DNA from: Sinorhizobium glycinis
GTDB taxonomy: Bacteria; Pseudomonadota; Alphaproteobacteria; Rhizobiales; Rhizobiaceae
Direction: 5' to 3'
DNA: 64,000 bases
NCBI RefSeq assembly: GCF_001651865.1
Contig: NZ_LPUX01000064.1
Coordinates: 372,001 to 436,000 of the forward strand
The notes under the pieces are model-generated. The model was not told where the DNA came from. It saw nothing but the letters and a program-made list of their open reading frames with translations, and ran no database searches. The translations under genes and the position numbers were made by a program. Below, in pieces: positions 10,381 through 19,135 of this stretch. Positions within the stretch are counted from its first letter, which is position 1. Each line of letters begins with the position of its first letter.

Positions 10381-10392
10381 AAAACGATTTGG
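10381..10392 (+). promoter_or_regulatory. Candidate ThuR operator, thuR side
   Basis: AAAACGATTTGG, eleven of twelve bases identical to the site at 10196. It lies at the edge of the AT-rich segment, about 115 bases before thuR. Two sites 185 bases apart would allow looping; this is inference. Confidence 0.4.
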
Positions 10393-10507
10393 TAGATTTC
10401 CAGCGCTGGCGGCAGGAGGGAGCCCAACGCACGCCGATCGGTTGTTCCTCGCGGCAAAGGCGTATATTCCTCATCGAGCATCGGGGTTAAGGGAATAGAC
10501 GGGCCGC

Positions 10508-11536
10508 ATGAAGCTCAAGGAGTTCGCCAGCCAACTGGGCCTTTCGCCGACGACGGTCAGCCGCGCGCTGAGCGGCTATCCGGAGGTGAGCGAAAAGACA
10601 CGCAAGCGCGTCGCGGAAGAGGCCGTGCGGCTCGGCTATCGCCCCAACATCAATGCGGTGCGATTGGTGACTGGGCGCGCCGGTGCGATCGGCGTCATCA
10701 TGGGCCGCACCGGCGAATTTCACTTCGCCGAATTCATGAGCGGGATGGCCGAGCGCCTGGACGGCGAGGATATCGACATCCTTGTCAGCCCGACCGCGGA
10801 TCGTGACGCCACCGATGAAATTTCGCTTTACAACAGGCTCGTCACCAGCGGCCGGGTCGATGCGGTGATCGTCCATTCGCCGAAGCCGAACGACGAGCGC
10901 ATTGCCCTGCTGCATGGGCTGGGCTTTCCGTTCCTGGTGCATGGCCGCTCCGAAACCGACGTGCCGCATGCCTGGATCGATATCGACAACGAGAGCGCCA
11001 TCCGGCGCGCCACCTCGCACCTCATCGACCTCGGCCACAGGCGCATCGCGATGATCAATGGCCGCCACGGGCGGACCTTCTCGCTGCATCGCGACAAGGG
11101 CTACCGCGACGCCCTGCAGGAGCGGGGCATCCCCTTCGATCCGCGGCTCGTCGCCCATGACCATTTCACCGACGAGCTCGGCTTTCGCTATTCCCGGTCG
11201 TTTCTCGAGCAATCGCCGCGTCCGACCGCCTTCGTCGCCGGCTCTATGATGACCGCGCTCGGAATCTATCGCGCGGTGCGCTCCCGCGGGCTCGTCGTCG
11301 GGAAGGACGTCTCGGTGATCGCCCATGACGACGTGTTTCCCTACCTGACGGCGGAGAACATGGTGCCGTCGCTTTCGGCGACCCGCTCCTCGATGCGCGC
11401 CGCCGGGGCGCGATCGGCGGATCTCGTTCTGCAGCTCCTGGGCGGGCGGCCAGCCGAGGAGATCCACGAGCTCTGGACCGTCGAACTGATCCTGCGCGAG
11501 TCGACCGGCCCGGCGCCGGCGGAAGCACAGTCATGA
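10508..11536 (+). CDS. thuR: ThuR: LacI-family transcriptional regulator
   Basis: 342 residues. The N-terminal helix-turn-helix (MKLKEFASQLGLSPTTVSRA) and hinge LGYRPNINAVRLVTGR are typical LacI family, followed by a periplasmic-binding-like effector domain (GAIGVIMGRTGEFHFAEF; HLIDLGHRRIAMING). It is divergent from thuEFGKAB, as in S. meliloti, and is expected to control that operon in response to the disaccharide or a derivative. Its stop overlaps the next start by four bases (ATGA), so the flavoprotein gene is coupled to it. Confidence 0.87.
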   Translation: MKLKEFASQLGLSPTTVSRALSGYPEVSEKTRKRVAEEAVRLGYRPNINAVRLVTGRAGAIGVIMGRTGEFHFAEFMSGMAERLDGEDIDILVSPTADRDATDEISLYNRLVTSGRVDAVIVHSPKPNDERIALLHGLGFPFLVHGRSETDVPHAWIDIDNESAIRRATSHLIDLGHRRIAMINGRHGRTFSLHRDKGYRDALQERGIPFDPRLVAHDHFTDELGFRYSRSFLEQSPRPTAFVAGSMMTALGIYRAVRSRGLVVGKDVSVIAHDDVFPYLTAENMVPSLSATRSSMRAAGARSADLVLQLLGGRPAEEIHELWTVELILRESTGPAPAEAQS

Positions 11537-12750
11537 GCCGGCCAGTCATCGCACGCAGAAAGGTCGCTATCATCGGCGGCGGGCCGGCCGGCCTGATGGC
11601 GGCCGAGGTGCTGTCGGAAGCGGGCCATGCGGTGACGATCTACGAGGCGATGCCGACCGCCGCCCGCAAGTTCCTGCTCGCCGGCAAGTCCGGGCTCAAT
11701 ATCACCCATGCCGAGAGCTACCCGCGCTTCGCCACCCGCTTCGGCGCCGCCTCCGATCGCCTGCGCCCTGCCCTCGACGCCTTCACCCCGGACGACGTGC
11801 GGGCTTGGGCGGCGGGGCTCGGCACCGAAACCTTCGTCGGCTCCTCCGGCCGCGTCTTTCCGAAGACGATGAAGGCGTCGCCGCTGCTGAGGGCCTGGCT
11901 GCGCCGGCTGGAGGCGCAGGGCGCCACGCTTCTCACCCGGCACCGCTGGATCGGCTTTGCCGAGGACGGCTATCTCTTCGAGACGCCGGATGGGCGGAAG
12001 GTCGTCCACCCAGACGCCGCCCTGCTGGCGCTTGGCGGCGCAAGCTGGCCGCGGCTCGGCTCCGATGCCGCCTGGGTTCCCTGGCTAGACGCCAGGGGCG
12101 TAGAGGTCCGCGACTTCCGTCCCGCCAATTGCGGCTTCGACGTCGCCTGGAGCGAGACCTTTCGCGAGCGTTTCGCGGGCGAACCCTTGAAATCCGTCGT
12201 TGCCTCGTCCGAAGCCGGCGCCTTCGCGGGCGAGTTCGTGGTGAGCCGCCACGGCATCGTGGGCAGCCTCGTCTACGCCCATGCCGCCACCCTGCGCGAT
12301 CGGCTCGAAGGGAATGGTAAGGCGACGCTTACGCTCGATCTCGCGCCGGGTCGAACCGCGGACCGCCTGAGGCGCGACCTGGCTCGACAGGACGGCAAGG
12401 CAAGCTTCGCCAACCGCCTCAGGAAGGGCGTCGGGCTCGAAGGCGTCAAAGCGGCGCTGTTGCGCGAGCTTGCGCCGGAAGCCTCGAAGGCCGATCCGGA
12501 ACGGCTTGCGGCTGCGATAAAGGCTCTCCCCGTCCCGGTTCTGCGGCCACGGCCGATCGCCGAGGCGATCTCGTCTGCCGGCGGCATTGGCCTCGATCAG
12601 ATCGACGATCGCTACATGCTGAAGACTGTTCCCGGCCTCTTCGTCGCCGGAGAGATGCTCGACTGGGAAGCGCCGACCGGCGGCTACCTGCTGACCGCCT
12701 GCCTGGCGACGGGCCGCGCCGCGGCGCGCGGCATCGAAGCCTGGCTCTGA
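11533..12750 (+). CDS. FAD-binding flavoprotein, HI0933/BaiN-like (TIGR03862 type)
   Basis: 405 residues. The N-terminus has a dinucleotide-binding motif (VAIIGGGPAGLMAAEVLSEA near residue 11), then RKFLLAGKSGLNITH, a hallmark of the HI0933 family of uncharacterised NAD(P)/FAD-dependent oxidoreductases, and a C-terminal second FAD contact (GLFVAGEMLDWEAPTGGY near residue 365). Cytosolic; the substrate is unknown. The four-base overlap with thuR puts it in the regulator's transcript, which may be chance operon sharing. A plus-strand terminator follows. Confidence 0.8.
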   Translation: MSRPVIARRKVAIIGGGPAGLMAAEVLSEAGHAVTIYEAMPTAARKFLLAGKSGLNITHAESYPRFATRFGAASDRLRPALDAFTPDDVRAWAAGLGTETFVGSSGRVFPKTMKASPLLRAWLRRLEAQGATLLTRHRWIGFAEDGYLFETPDGRKVVHPDAALLALGGASWPRLGSDAAWVPWLDARGVEVRDFRPANCGFDVAWSETFRERFAGEPLKSVVASSEAGAFAGEFVVSRHGIVGSLVYAHAATLRDRLEGNGKATLTLDLAPGRTADRLRRDLARQDGKASFANRLRKGVGLEGVKAALLRELAPEASKADPERLAAAIKALPVPVLRPRPIAEAISSAGGIGLDQIDDRYMLKTVPGLFVAGEMLDWEAPTGGYLLTACLATGRAAARGIEAWL

Positions 12751-12821
12751 GGCGACTGATCGGACCTATCGGCATTCCACCGGCGCAGTGCAAGCCGCCT
12801 GGTCCTTGATCGTCAGGCGGC

Positions 12822-12852
12822 GGGCCCGGTGCATGTAGCGCCGGGCCCTTTT
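12822..12852 (+). terminator. Rho-independent terminator after the thuR-flavoprotein operon
   Basis: GGGCCCGG and CCGGGCCC form a GC-rich stem around eleven bases and are followed by TTTT. It lies 72 bases after the flavoprotein stop and before the converging dodecin gene. Confidence 0.7.
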
Positions 12853-12868
12853 CGTTCCTCGACGCCGT

Positions 12869-13078
12869 TCAGTCGTCGATCCGGAAGCCGACCTTCATGA
12901 CCACCTGGTAGTGGGCCACCTTGCCATTGACGATCTGTCCGCGAATCTGGTCCACCTCGAACCAGTCGAGGTTGCGCATCGTTTTCGACGCCCGTGAAAT
13001 CGCCGTTTCGACGGCCTCGGCAATCGAGTTCGGAGAACTTCCGATCAGTTCAACCTTCTTGTAGACGTGCCCGCTCAC
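12869..13078 (-). CDS. Dodecin flavin-binding protein
   Basis: 69 residues, full dodecin length. The start is GTG 13078 with GAGGAG upstream, giving SGHVYKKVELIGSSPNS; the longer frame to 13120 lacks support. The conserved core is present: SIAEAVETAISRASKTMRNL and WFEVDQIRGQIVNGKVAHYQ, the tryptophan being the residue that stacks on bound flavin. Dodecins form hollow dodecamers that store riboflavin or FMN in the cytosol. Monocistronic. Confidence 0.9.
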   Translation of the reverse strand: MSGHVYKKVELIGSSPNSIAEAVETAISRASKTMRNLDWFEVDQIRGQIVNGKVAHYQVVMKVGFRIDD

Positions 13079-13346
13079 CGTATCCTCCTCAAGGGGTTTC
13101 CGATTTGGTATCCTTGGCATCGTAGGTCCGCAGCGGCATTCGTCGCCGCTGCCTGGACGATCATGCCCCCGTTGCGTCCCGGCCGCCAGCGAAAGCTCGG
13201 AACTTGCGGTCGACCGCGCCCGTAAAACGCAGCGGACGACAGCGGCAGGAACGCAGAGCCGTAATTGAACTGCCCCGAGGGCTATGGTGTGTCGGAATCT
13301 CGTTTAGCTGGTCGTCTTCAAGACAGACAAGCTATGGAGAACAACA

Positions 13347-14000
13347 ATGACTATCACCATTACCGCCTTTGAGCGGTCGCCCGATCGCGGCAAGGGTCTG
13401 GCGCGTGACATGCGCGTTCGCTGGGCGCTCGAGGAAGTGGAGCAGCCTTACGAGGTCCGTCTCCTTTCGTTCAAAGCGCTGAAGCAACCCGCGCATCTCG
13501 CGCTTCATCCTTTCGGGCAGATTCCGACCTATGAAGAAGGCGATCTCGCCCTGTTCGAGTCGGGGGCGATCGTGCTCCATATCGCGGAGCGCCATGCGGG
13601 CCTGCTGCCAGACGACGCGAATGCCCGGGCGCGCGCGATCGCGTGGATGTTTGCCGCGCTCAACACGGTGGAGCCGCCGATCTTCGACCGCGCCCTCGCC
13701 AGGATCCTCGAGCACGACGAGCCTTGGTACGAGCAGCGCCTGCGTGTCCTCGAGGACAGCATCCGGAAACGGCTGGGCGGCCTTTCCAGTCGCCTTGGCG
13801 ATGCCGACTGGCTCGACGGTGCGTTCAGCGCCGGTGACCTGCTGATGGTGACGGTGCTGCTCAGGTTGAAAGGATCGGCTCTACTGGACGATTATCCGAA
13901 CCTCTCCGCCTATGTCGCCCGCGGCGAAGCGCGGCCCGCATACAAGCGCGCCTTCGACGCTCAACTGGCGGTTTTCACCGCCGCATCGTCCGGCCGATGA
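13347..14000 (+). CDS. Glutathione S-transferase family protein
   Basis: 217 residues, two-domain GST fold. The thioredoxin-like N-terminus runs through ALEEVEQPYEVRLLSF, the cis-proline site is in HPFGQIPTYEEGDLALFES (residues 50-70; the ES pair contacts the glutathione gamma-glutamyl group), and the alpha-helical C-terminal domain contains ALNTVEPPIFDRALA and AFSAGDLLMVTVLLRL (N-capping-box region). The substrate is unknown. The usual N-terminal catalytic Ser/Tyr/Cys position is not obvious. A short hairpin follows the stop. Confidence 0.82.
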   Translation: MTITITAFERSPDRGKGLARDMRVRWALEEVEQPYEVRLLSFKALKQPAHLALHPFGQIPTYEEGDLALFESGAIVLHIAERHAGLLPDDANARARAIAWMFAALNTVEPPIFDRALARILEHDEPWYEQRLRVLEDSIRKRLGGLSSRLGDADWLDGAFSAGDLLMVTVLLRLKGSALLDDYPNLSAYVARGEARPAYKRAFDAQLAVFTAASSGR

Positions 14001-14391
14001 AGGTCCGCTCTGGGTGGAGAGCGGTCGATCGGCCGATTCCCGTTCTAAGACTGGAACGCGCCAGGAAGCAGAAGTTATCCCAGAGACGACCAGTTTCCGC
14101 TCTCGGACCCGTTGCGGACATACGCCGGTAGCGCATTGAAAATCCGGTAATGAGTGCAATGCGGTCTTTAACGCGCCCTGCGAAAGGGTCCCTGCAGCAG
14201 ATAGTCGTCCCAGGCGGCCATTGAATATTAGCATGAGCAGCGTCGACAACGCTGACCCGGCAGGCCGAGTTCGCGAGCGGTTGCGAACTTAATTGCATCG
14301 AAGTCCGCTGGCGCCAGCGTTCTCCCCTTCATGGCCGAAGGGGAGAACGCGCGGTCGATGGGTTTGACGAGTGGCGGGTCAAAGATGCGCT
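14001..14391. other. Intergenic region with two hairpins
   Basis: These 391 bases lie between converging genes and hold no supported gene. A 7-bp hairpin (CCGCTCT/AGAGCGG, 14005-14024) follows the GST stop, and a strong 14-bp hairpin at 14317-14350 lies at the end of the ABC operon. Nothing else was recognised. Confidence 0.55.
14317..14350 (-). terminator. Strong hairpin after the ABC transporter operon
   Basis: GCGTTCTCCCCTTC and GAAGGGGAGAACGC pair perfectly over 14 bp around ATGGCC, 41 bases beyond the permease stop. It lacks a T tract but is the best transcript end for the minus-strand operon. Confidence 0.6.
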
Positions 14392-15165
14392 TCAAGCCGG
14401 GCGTTCGGATGCGCTCGGACGCCACTTGATCAAGCGTCTCTCTGCCACGTCCAGGATGCTGTCGATGATCAGGACGAAGATCGCGAGGATAAAGATACCT
14501 GCAAAGACGCCCACTGCATCGAAATTGCCTTCGGCCTGTGCGATGAGGTAGCCGAGGCCGGCGGAAGAACCGAGATACTCGCCGATGATCGCCCCGACGA
14601 CGGCAAAGCCGACCGAAGTGCGCAGGGAGGACAGGATCCAGCTCGCTGCTGCCGGGAAGTAGACGTGGCGGAGCAGGTCCGACCGCCCGGCCCCCAAAAT
14701 GCGAGCGTTCGACAGCACCATCGGGTTCACTTCGCGGACGCCTTGCATGGCGTTGAAAAAAGTGACGAAGAACACCAGCGTCACGGCCAGCGCCACCTTG
14801 GACCACAGACCGAGGCCAAGCCACAGCACGAAGATCGGCGCAAGCACGACTCGAGGGATCGCGTTCAAGCCCTTGATAAAAGGGTCCAGGATGCGCGCCG
14901 CCGAGCGGCTGAGGCCGAGCCAAACGCCTGCCGCCACGCCAAGGGCCGTTCCGACCAGATAGCCGAGCACGGTTTCCGTCAAGGTGATCGCCACATGGCT
15001 ATAAAAGCTGGTGTCCATCACCCAGGAAACAACCTGGTTGAAGATGTCGACCGGCGCCGGGAAAAAGAAGACGTCGATAACGCCTGCCGTGACACCGAGC
15101 TGCCAGCCGCCGACAATTACCACCAGCAGCACGACCTGGATTAAGCGTTCAGTCATGGCGTTCAT
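14392..15165 (-). CDS. ABC transporter permease, NitT/TauT (SsuC-like) family
   Basis: 257 residues, about six membrane segments. The conserved permease loop reads ARILGAGRSDLLRHVYFPAA near residue 160 and an SsuC-like GAIIGEYLGSSAGLGYLIAQA follows. ATG 15165 is chosen because GGAG lies eight bases upstream; it overlaps the ATPase gene by 17 bases. It forms the membrane channel with the neighbouring ATPase and binding protein. The family carries nitrate, sulfonates, taurine, pyrimidine precursors and some aromatic acids. Confidence 0.85.
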   Translation of the reverse strand: MNAMTERLIQVVLLVVIVGGWQLGVTAGVIDVFFFPAPVDIFNQVVSWVMDTSFYSHVAITLTETVLGYLVGTALGVAAGVWLGLSRSAARILDPFIKGLNAIPRVVLAPIFVLWLGLGLWSKVALAVTLVFFVTFFNAMQGVREVNPMVLSNARILGAGRSDLLRHVYFPAAASWILSSLRTSVGFAVVGAIIGEYLGSSAGLGYLIAQAEGNFDAVGVFAGIFILAIFVLIIDSILDVAERRLIKWRPSASERPA

Positions 15166-15979
15166 AGCTTTTCTCCACTTCGCCGCGCAGCGACGACCAG
15201 ATGTTGCGATAAAGATCCATGAAGCGCGGATCGAGCTTGATTTCGGCGACATCGCGCGGGCGTTCGAGATCGACGGGGAAGCTGTCGATCACCCGCGAGC
15301 GTGGTCCGGCGGCAAGCACCACGACCCGATCGCCGAGAGCAATTGCCTCCTCGAGGTCGTGCGTGATCATCACCACGGCGCGCCGTTCCTCCTGCCAAAG
15401 CCGCAATAGCTCGTTCTGCATCAGGTGGCGGGTGTGAATGTCGAGCGCCGAGAAAGGCTCGTCCATCAGGATGACCTTGGGGCCAGTAATCAGCGCCTGG
15501 GCCATCTGCACGCGCTTGCGCTGACCGCCGGAAAGCTGATGCGGATAGCGATGTTCGAAGCCCTTGAGGCCGACTTTCGCCAGCCATCTCATCGACTGCT
15601 CGCGACGTTCGGCAGCGCCGACACCCTTGAACATGGGACCGAGTTCCACGTTCTCGATCGCGGTCTTCCACGGAAGCAATGCATCCTGCTGGAAGAGATA
15701 ACCGATGTCGTTCTGGATCCCGCGCACCGGCTGACCATCGATTGATACGGTGCCACTCGCTGGTTTCAGCAGGCCGGCAATCGCATTGAGTATTGTGCTC
15801 TTGCCGCAGCCGGTGGGGCCGACGATGGCGAGGAACTCGCCATCGGAGACTTTCAGGTTCACATCCTGCACGGCCACGTAGGCGCCGAAGGCCATGGTGA
15901 CCGAGTCGAGGGAAACCATCGACTTTGCTTGATGCGGACTGTCCGTCGGGGATGCGGTTTTCAATACGGCCAATGCCAT
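15149..15979 (-). CDS. ABC transporter ATPase, NitT/TauT (SsuB-like) family
   Basis: 276 residues. Walker A GPTGCGKST near residue 53, signature LSGGQRKRVQMAQALI near 148, Walker B VILMDEPFSALDIHTR and the switch histidine in VMITHDLEEAIALGD are all present. It energises the importer with the adjacent permease and binding protein. It lies 12 bases after the binding-protein gene. Confidence 0.88.
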   Translation of the reverse strand: MALAVLKTASPTDSPHQAKSMVSLDSVTMAFGAYVAVQDVNLKVSDGEFLAIVGPTGCGKSTILNAIAGLLKPASGTVSIDGQPVRGIQNDIGYLFQQDALLPWKTAIENVELGPMFKGVGAAERREQSMRWLAKVGLKGFEHRYPHQLSGGQRKRVQMAQALITGPKVILMDEPFSALDIHTRHLMQNELLRLWQEERRAVVMITHDLEEAIALGDRVVVLAAGPRSRVIDSFPVDLERPRDVAEIKLDPRFMDLYRNIWSSLRGEVEKSYERHD

Positions 15980-15991
15980 GACCTCCTCCTG

Positions 15992-16993
15992 TCAGTTGGC
16001 GGCGATGTTCGGGACCTTGCCGACGAACTCGTTCGTGTAGGTTTTCGTAAGGTCGATTTCAGCCGCGGCGACTTTTTCGTTGAAGCTCTTCAGGACGGCG
16101 AGCGGCGTCTTGATATCTTCCTCGTTGATACGCCCGTCCTTTGAAAAGATCGCCTTCGCGTTCTCGACCGCCTTGACGTAGGTGTCACGATCGCCGGAGA
16201 TGAACTCCTTCGGCAGCTTGTCGACGATCTCTTCCGCGGAGTGGCTATTCATCCACTCAAGCGCTTTGACCGTCGCATTCGTGACCTTCTGGATGGTCTC
16301 CGGATTTTCCTCGATATAGCTCTGGGTGGCATAGAGGACGGAGGTTGGATAGATCCCGCCATAGATCGCCTTGGCACCCTCGTCGCTGCGCCCGTCGATC
16401 AGGATCTTGCCGACGCCCTTGGCCTCGATGAAGGTCGCTGCCGGGTCGTAGTTGACGAGGAGGTCGACCTTGCCCTGTTCAAGGGCCGCGACGGCGGCAG
16501 AGCCGGAACCAACGCCGATCAGCGAGACGTCGTCCGCAGACAGGCCGTTGCGCTGCAGATAATAGCGGACGAAGAAATCGGAAGACGAGCCTGGCGAGGT
16601 GATCCCGACTTTCGCGCCTTTGATCGTTTCCGGTTTTGCCGGGTCGAAAGTGCTGTTCTTGCCGCCAGCCAGCACGAGCCCGGAATTGCGGGCGAGCTGC
16701 ACGAAGGCCACGACGGCCTTCTTCTGAGATTGCATCTGGATCGTGTGGTCGTAGAAGCCGACGGCGATATCCGTCGAGCCGGCAACAAGCGCCTGAAGCG
16801 TCTTCGAGCCGCCCGAAGCGAAGTTTTCGACGGTCACCTCCAGGCCTTCCTTTTCATAGAGGCCAAGCCCCTGGGCGACCGGAAAGGGAAGATTGTTGAG
16901 ATTATAAGAACCGACGCTGATGCGGACGGGATCCGCCAACGCCGAACCGGCGAAGGCGACGGTTGCCGCGAGGGCGAGCATGAGCTTGTGCAT
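15992..16993 (-). CDS. ABC transporter substrate-binding protein, SsuA/NMT1-like
   Basis: 333 residues with a clear signal peptide (MHKLMLALAATVAFAGSALA). The mature protein has the NMT1/SsuA features: GLGLYEKEGLEVTVENFASG and the TDIAVGFYDH segment, then GAKVGITSPGSSSDFFVRYY. ATG 16993 follows GGAGGAGA. It binds substrate in the periplasm for the downstream ATPase and permease. Its neighbour upstream is a 4-oxalomesaconate tautomerase, so an aromatic ring-cleavage product or aromatic acid is a reasonable guess for substrate; the sequence alone does not prove it. Confidence 0.85.
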   Translation of the reverse strand: MHKLMLALAATVAFAGSALADPVRISVGSYNLNNLPFPVAQGLGLYEKEGLEVTVENFASGGSKTLQALVAGSTDIAVGFYDHTIQMQSQKKAVVAFVQLARNSGLVLAGGKNSTFDPAKPETIKGAKVGITSPGSSSDFFVRYYLQRNGLSADDVSLIGVGSGSAAVAALEQGKVDLLVNYDPAATFIEAKGVGKILIDGRSDEGAKAIYGGIYPTSVLYATQSYIEENPETIQKVTNATVKALEWMNSHSAEEIVDKLPKEFISGDRDTYVKAVENAKAIFSKDGRINEEDIKTPLAVLKSFNEKVAAAEIDLTKTYTNEFVGKVPNIAAN

Positions 16994-17038
16994 GATATTC
17001 TCCTCCTGTTGGTGGCGCCCTCCCGGCGGCCACGATCA

Positions 17039-18121
17039 TTATGCCGCGCAACCCAGTTGCGTGACAGGTTTTGCGAAGACATGTCCTTCGAACAGCCGGC
17101 GGGCGGTGCGAAGGATGCCGGCAACGACCTTGCCGTCCCTTTCATGAAGCTTGACGTCCAGGTGGCCGCTCGGGTGCTCAATCGAAAGCACCAGCGGCGG
17201 GTTGCGAGTGCCGACGAGACGGGAAGCGACGGTGCCTTCATTGATGCAGGCGGTGGCAATCCCCACGGCCCCGGTCGTCGCCAGCGAAGGGTGACATTGA
17301 TGCGGCATGAAATAGCGCACGTTGATGTCGCCTCCCGACTTTGGCCGGGAAATGAGCACGGGCTTCGGGGTTACTTGGCTCCGCACGTCGCCAAGGCCCA
17401 TCCGTTCGCCAGCAGCGATGCGCAGCCTCTCCAACCGATCAAGCAGCGTCTTGTCGGCATTGAGCTGAGCCGCTGACTCGAAGCCGGTTGCGCCGACCGA
17501 GTCTGCCTCGACCAACACCATCGGCATGGCGCAATCGATGCAGGTGACAGCCACACCGTCGATCGAATCGATAGGCTTGCCGGTGGGAAAAAGCTGACCG
17601 GTACGCGCGCCGGCTGCGTCCATGAAGGTCAGCGCGATCGGCGCTGCGCTGCCGGGTACACCGTCGATCGCCGCTTCGCCGAGATAGGAGACGTTGCCAT
17701 TCGGCGTGGGAACGTCGGCTTCGATCATCTTGCCGGTATTGACGTTGTGGATTCGGACGAGCGTCGTTTCCCCTCGGGCCGGAATGAGACCCGCCTCGAT
17801 GGCGAAAGGGCCGACCGCAGCAAGCATGTTGCCGCAGTTCGGTGAGGTGTCGACGATCTGTTGGTCGACCCGCACCTGGGCAAAGAGGTAATCCACGTCA
17901 GCACCAGCGATGGTGGCAGGTCCGACGATGGCCACCTTGCTCGTGACCGGGTTGCCGCCGCCGATGCCATCGATCTGCAACGGGTGACCGGAACCCATCA
18001 CGGACAGCAGGATCTTGTCCCGCTCGCTGGCATCCGCAGGAAGATCGGTTGCCAGGAAGAATGGACCCTTCGAGGTGCCGCCTCTCATCAGGACGCAAGG
18101 GATCGCCAGCAGGTCGTTCAT
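17039..18121 (-). CDS. galD: 4-oxalomesaconate tautomerase (GalD/PrpF family)
   Basis: 360 residues of the PrpF/diaminopimelate-epimerase fold. The N-terminal signature IPCVLMRGGTSKGPFFLATD, then QIDGIGGGNPVTSKVAIV and TSPNCGNMLAAVGPFAIE near residue 95, match GalD of the gallate pathway, which converts the keto form of 4-oxalomesaconate to the enol form in 4,5-cleavage of gallate and protocatechuate. ATG 18121 has GGAAG upstream; an ATG at 18136 has no ribosome-binding site. It is the first gene of the minus-strand group with the ABC transporter (46-base gap). No ring-cleavage dioxygenase or hydratase lies beside it. A PrpF-type aconitate isomerase is the main alternative. Confidence 0.75.
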   Translation of the reverse strand: MNDLLAIPCVLMRGGTSKGPFFLATDLPADASERDKILLSVMGSGHPLQIDGIGGGNPVTSKVAIVGPATIAGADVDYLFAQVRVDQQIVDTSPNCGNMLAAVGPFAIEAGLIPARGETTLVRIHNVNTGKMIEADVPTPNGNVSYLGEAAIDGVPGSAAPIALTFMDAAGARTGQLFPTGKPIDSIDGVAVTCIDCAMPMVLVEADSVGATGFESAAQLNADKTLLDRLERLRIAAGERMGLGDVRSQVTPKPVLISRPKSGGDINVRYFMPHQCHPSLATTGAVGIATACINEGTVASRLVGTRNPPLVLSIEHPSGHLDVKLHERDGKVVAGILRTARRLFEGHVFAKPVTQLGCAA

Positions 18122-18156
18122 CGCTTGTGCTTCCATCGGAATTATGTCATCGCCGT

Positions 18157-18175
18157 ATCAATCGGCCTATTTGAT
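18157..18175. promoter_or_regulatory. Possible LysR binding dyad between galD and its regulator
   Basis: ATCAA and TTGAT flank nine bases in the short divergent gap. A LysR-type site controlling the tautomerase-transporter operon is expected here; this dyad is the clearest candidate but is weak. Confidence 0.3.
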
Positions 18176-18235
18176 CCATTTATCGGAGGTACGGTCTGAT
18201 TTGTGAAATGCTAAGAATCGGGAAATTGATGCAAG

Positions 18236-19135
18236 ATGAGCATTAATTGCGAGATACTTGATCTTCGGGCGTTCTTGAGCGTGGTCGAGCTGGAGAGCTT
18301 TCATCGCGCTGCCGATGCGTTGCATCTGTCGCAGCCGGCGCTGAGCCGCCGGATTCAAAAACTCGAGCAGGCGATTGGAGCGCCGCTCCTGGAGCGAACG
18401 ACGAGGCATGTGTCATCGACGGCGCTCGGAACAGAACTCATTCCGCTTGTGCGGCGCATGTTGGAGGAATTCGACGGTTCCTTGTTCGCCGTACGCGACG
18501 TTGGTACCAATCGAGGCGGATTGGTAACGATCGCATGCCTCCCTACCGCAGCATTCTACTTCCTGCCGACCGTCATTCGCCAGTTCAACGAGGAGTATCC
18601 GAACATTCGCTTTCGTATCCTCGACCTGCCCGCGACCGACGGCCTCCAAGCCGTGGCACGCGGTGAGGTGGAGTTCGGCATAAATATCATGGGCACATCG
18701 GATCCGGACTTGATCTTCGACCGGCTTGTGGAAGACCCTTTCGTGCTGGCAGCGCGCAGAGATCATCCCCTCGCTGCCAAGCCCGCGGTCGGCTGGGCAG
18801 AGCTTGAGCCCTACCATCTGATTACCGTTCATCGATCGAGCGGCAACCGAACCTTGCTCGACGCAGCCCTGGCAAAATCGAACATCAAGCTGCGTTGGTT
18901 CTACGAAGTGACCCATCTGTCCACTTCGCTCGGTCTGGTGGAGGCCGGCCTCGGAATTTCGGTCCTGCCGCGCATGGCGACCCCGCAGGATGACCATCCG
19001 TTCTTGATCACACGCCCGATTGGCGATCCCGAGATATCGCGTACCATCGGCGTGGTCCGCCGTCGGGGCGGCACCTTGTCGCCGGCGGCAGAGAGATTTC
19101 TCGATATGCTGATGGGCGCATGGGGAAGTGTTTGA
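18236..19135 (+). CDS. LysR-family transcriptional regulator
   Basis: 299 residues. The N-terminal helix-turn-helix is classic (LRAFLSVVELESFHRAADAL, then SQPALSRRIQKLEQAIG). The effector-binding domain follows (GGLVTIACLPTAAFYFLP; VEAGLGISVLPRMA). It is divergent from galD, so it most likely regulates the galD-ABC transporter operon in response to an intermediate. No second candidate target is near on its own strand. Confidence 0.87.
   Translation: MSINCEILDLRAFLSVVELESFHRAADALHLSQPALSRRIQKLEQAIGAPLLERTTRHVSSTALGTELIPLVRRMLEEFDGSLFAVRDVGTNRGGLVTIACLPTAAFYFLPTVIRQFNEEYPNIRFRILDLPATDGLQAVARGEVEFGINIMGTSDPDLIFDRLVEDPFVLAARRDHPLAAKPAVGWAELEPYHLITVHRSSGNRTLLDAALAKSNIKLRWFYEVTHLSTSLGLVEAGLGISVLPRMATPQDDHPFLITRPIGDPEISRTIGVVRRRGGTLSPAAERFLDMLMGAWGSV

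Larger units (their letters stand above)
10142..10507. promoter_or_regulatory. Divergent control region of thuE and thuR
   Basis: These 366 bases without a gene separate thuE (minus) from thuR (plus). The central part is markedly AT-rich (about 10260-10395). Two near-identical 12-mers, AAAACGGTTTGG and AAAACGATTTGG, lie at 10196-10207 and 10381-10392, one near each gene. Confidence 0.55.
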
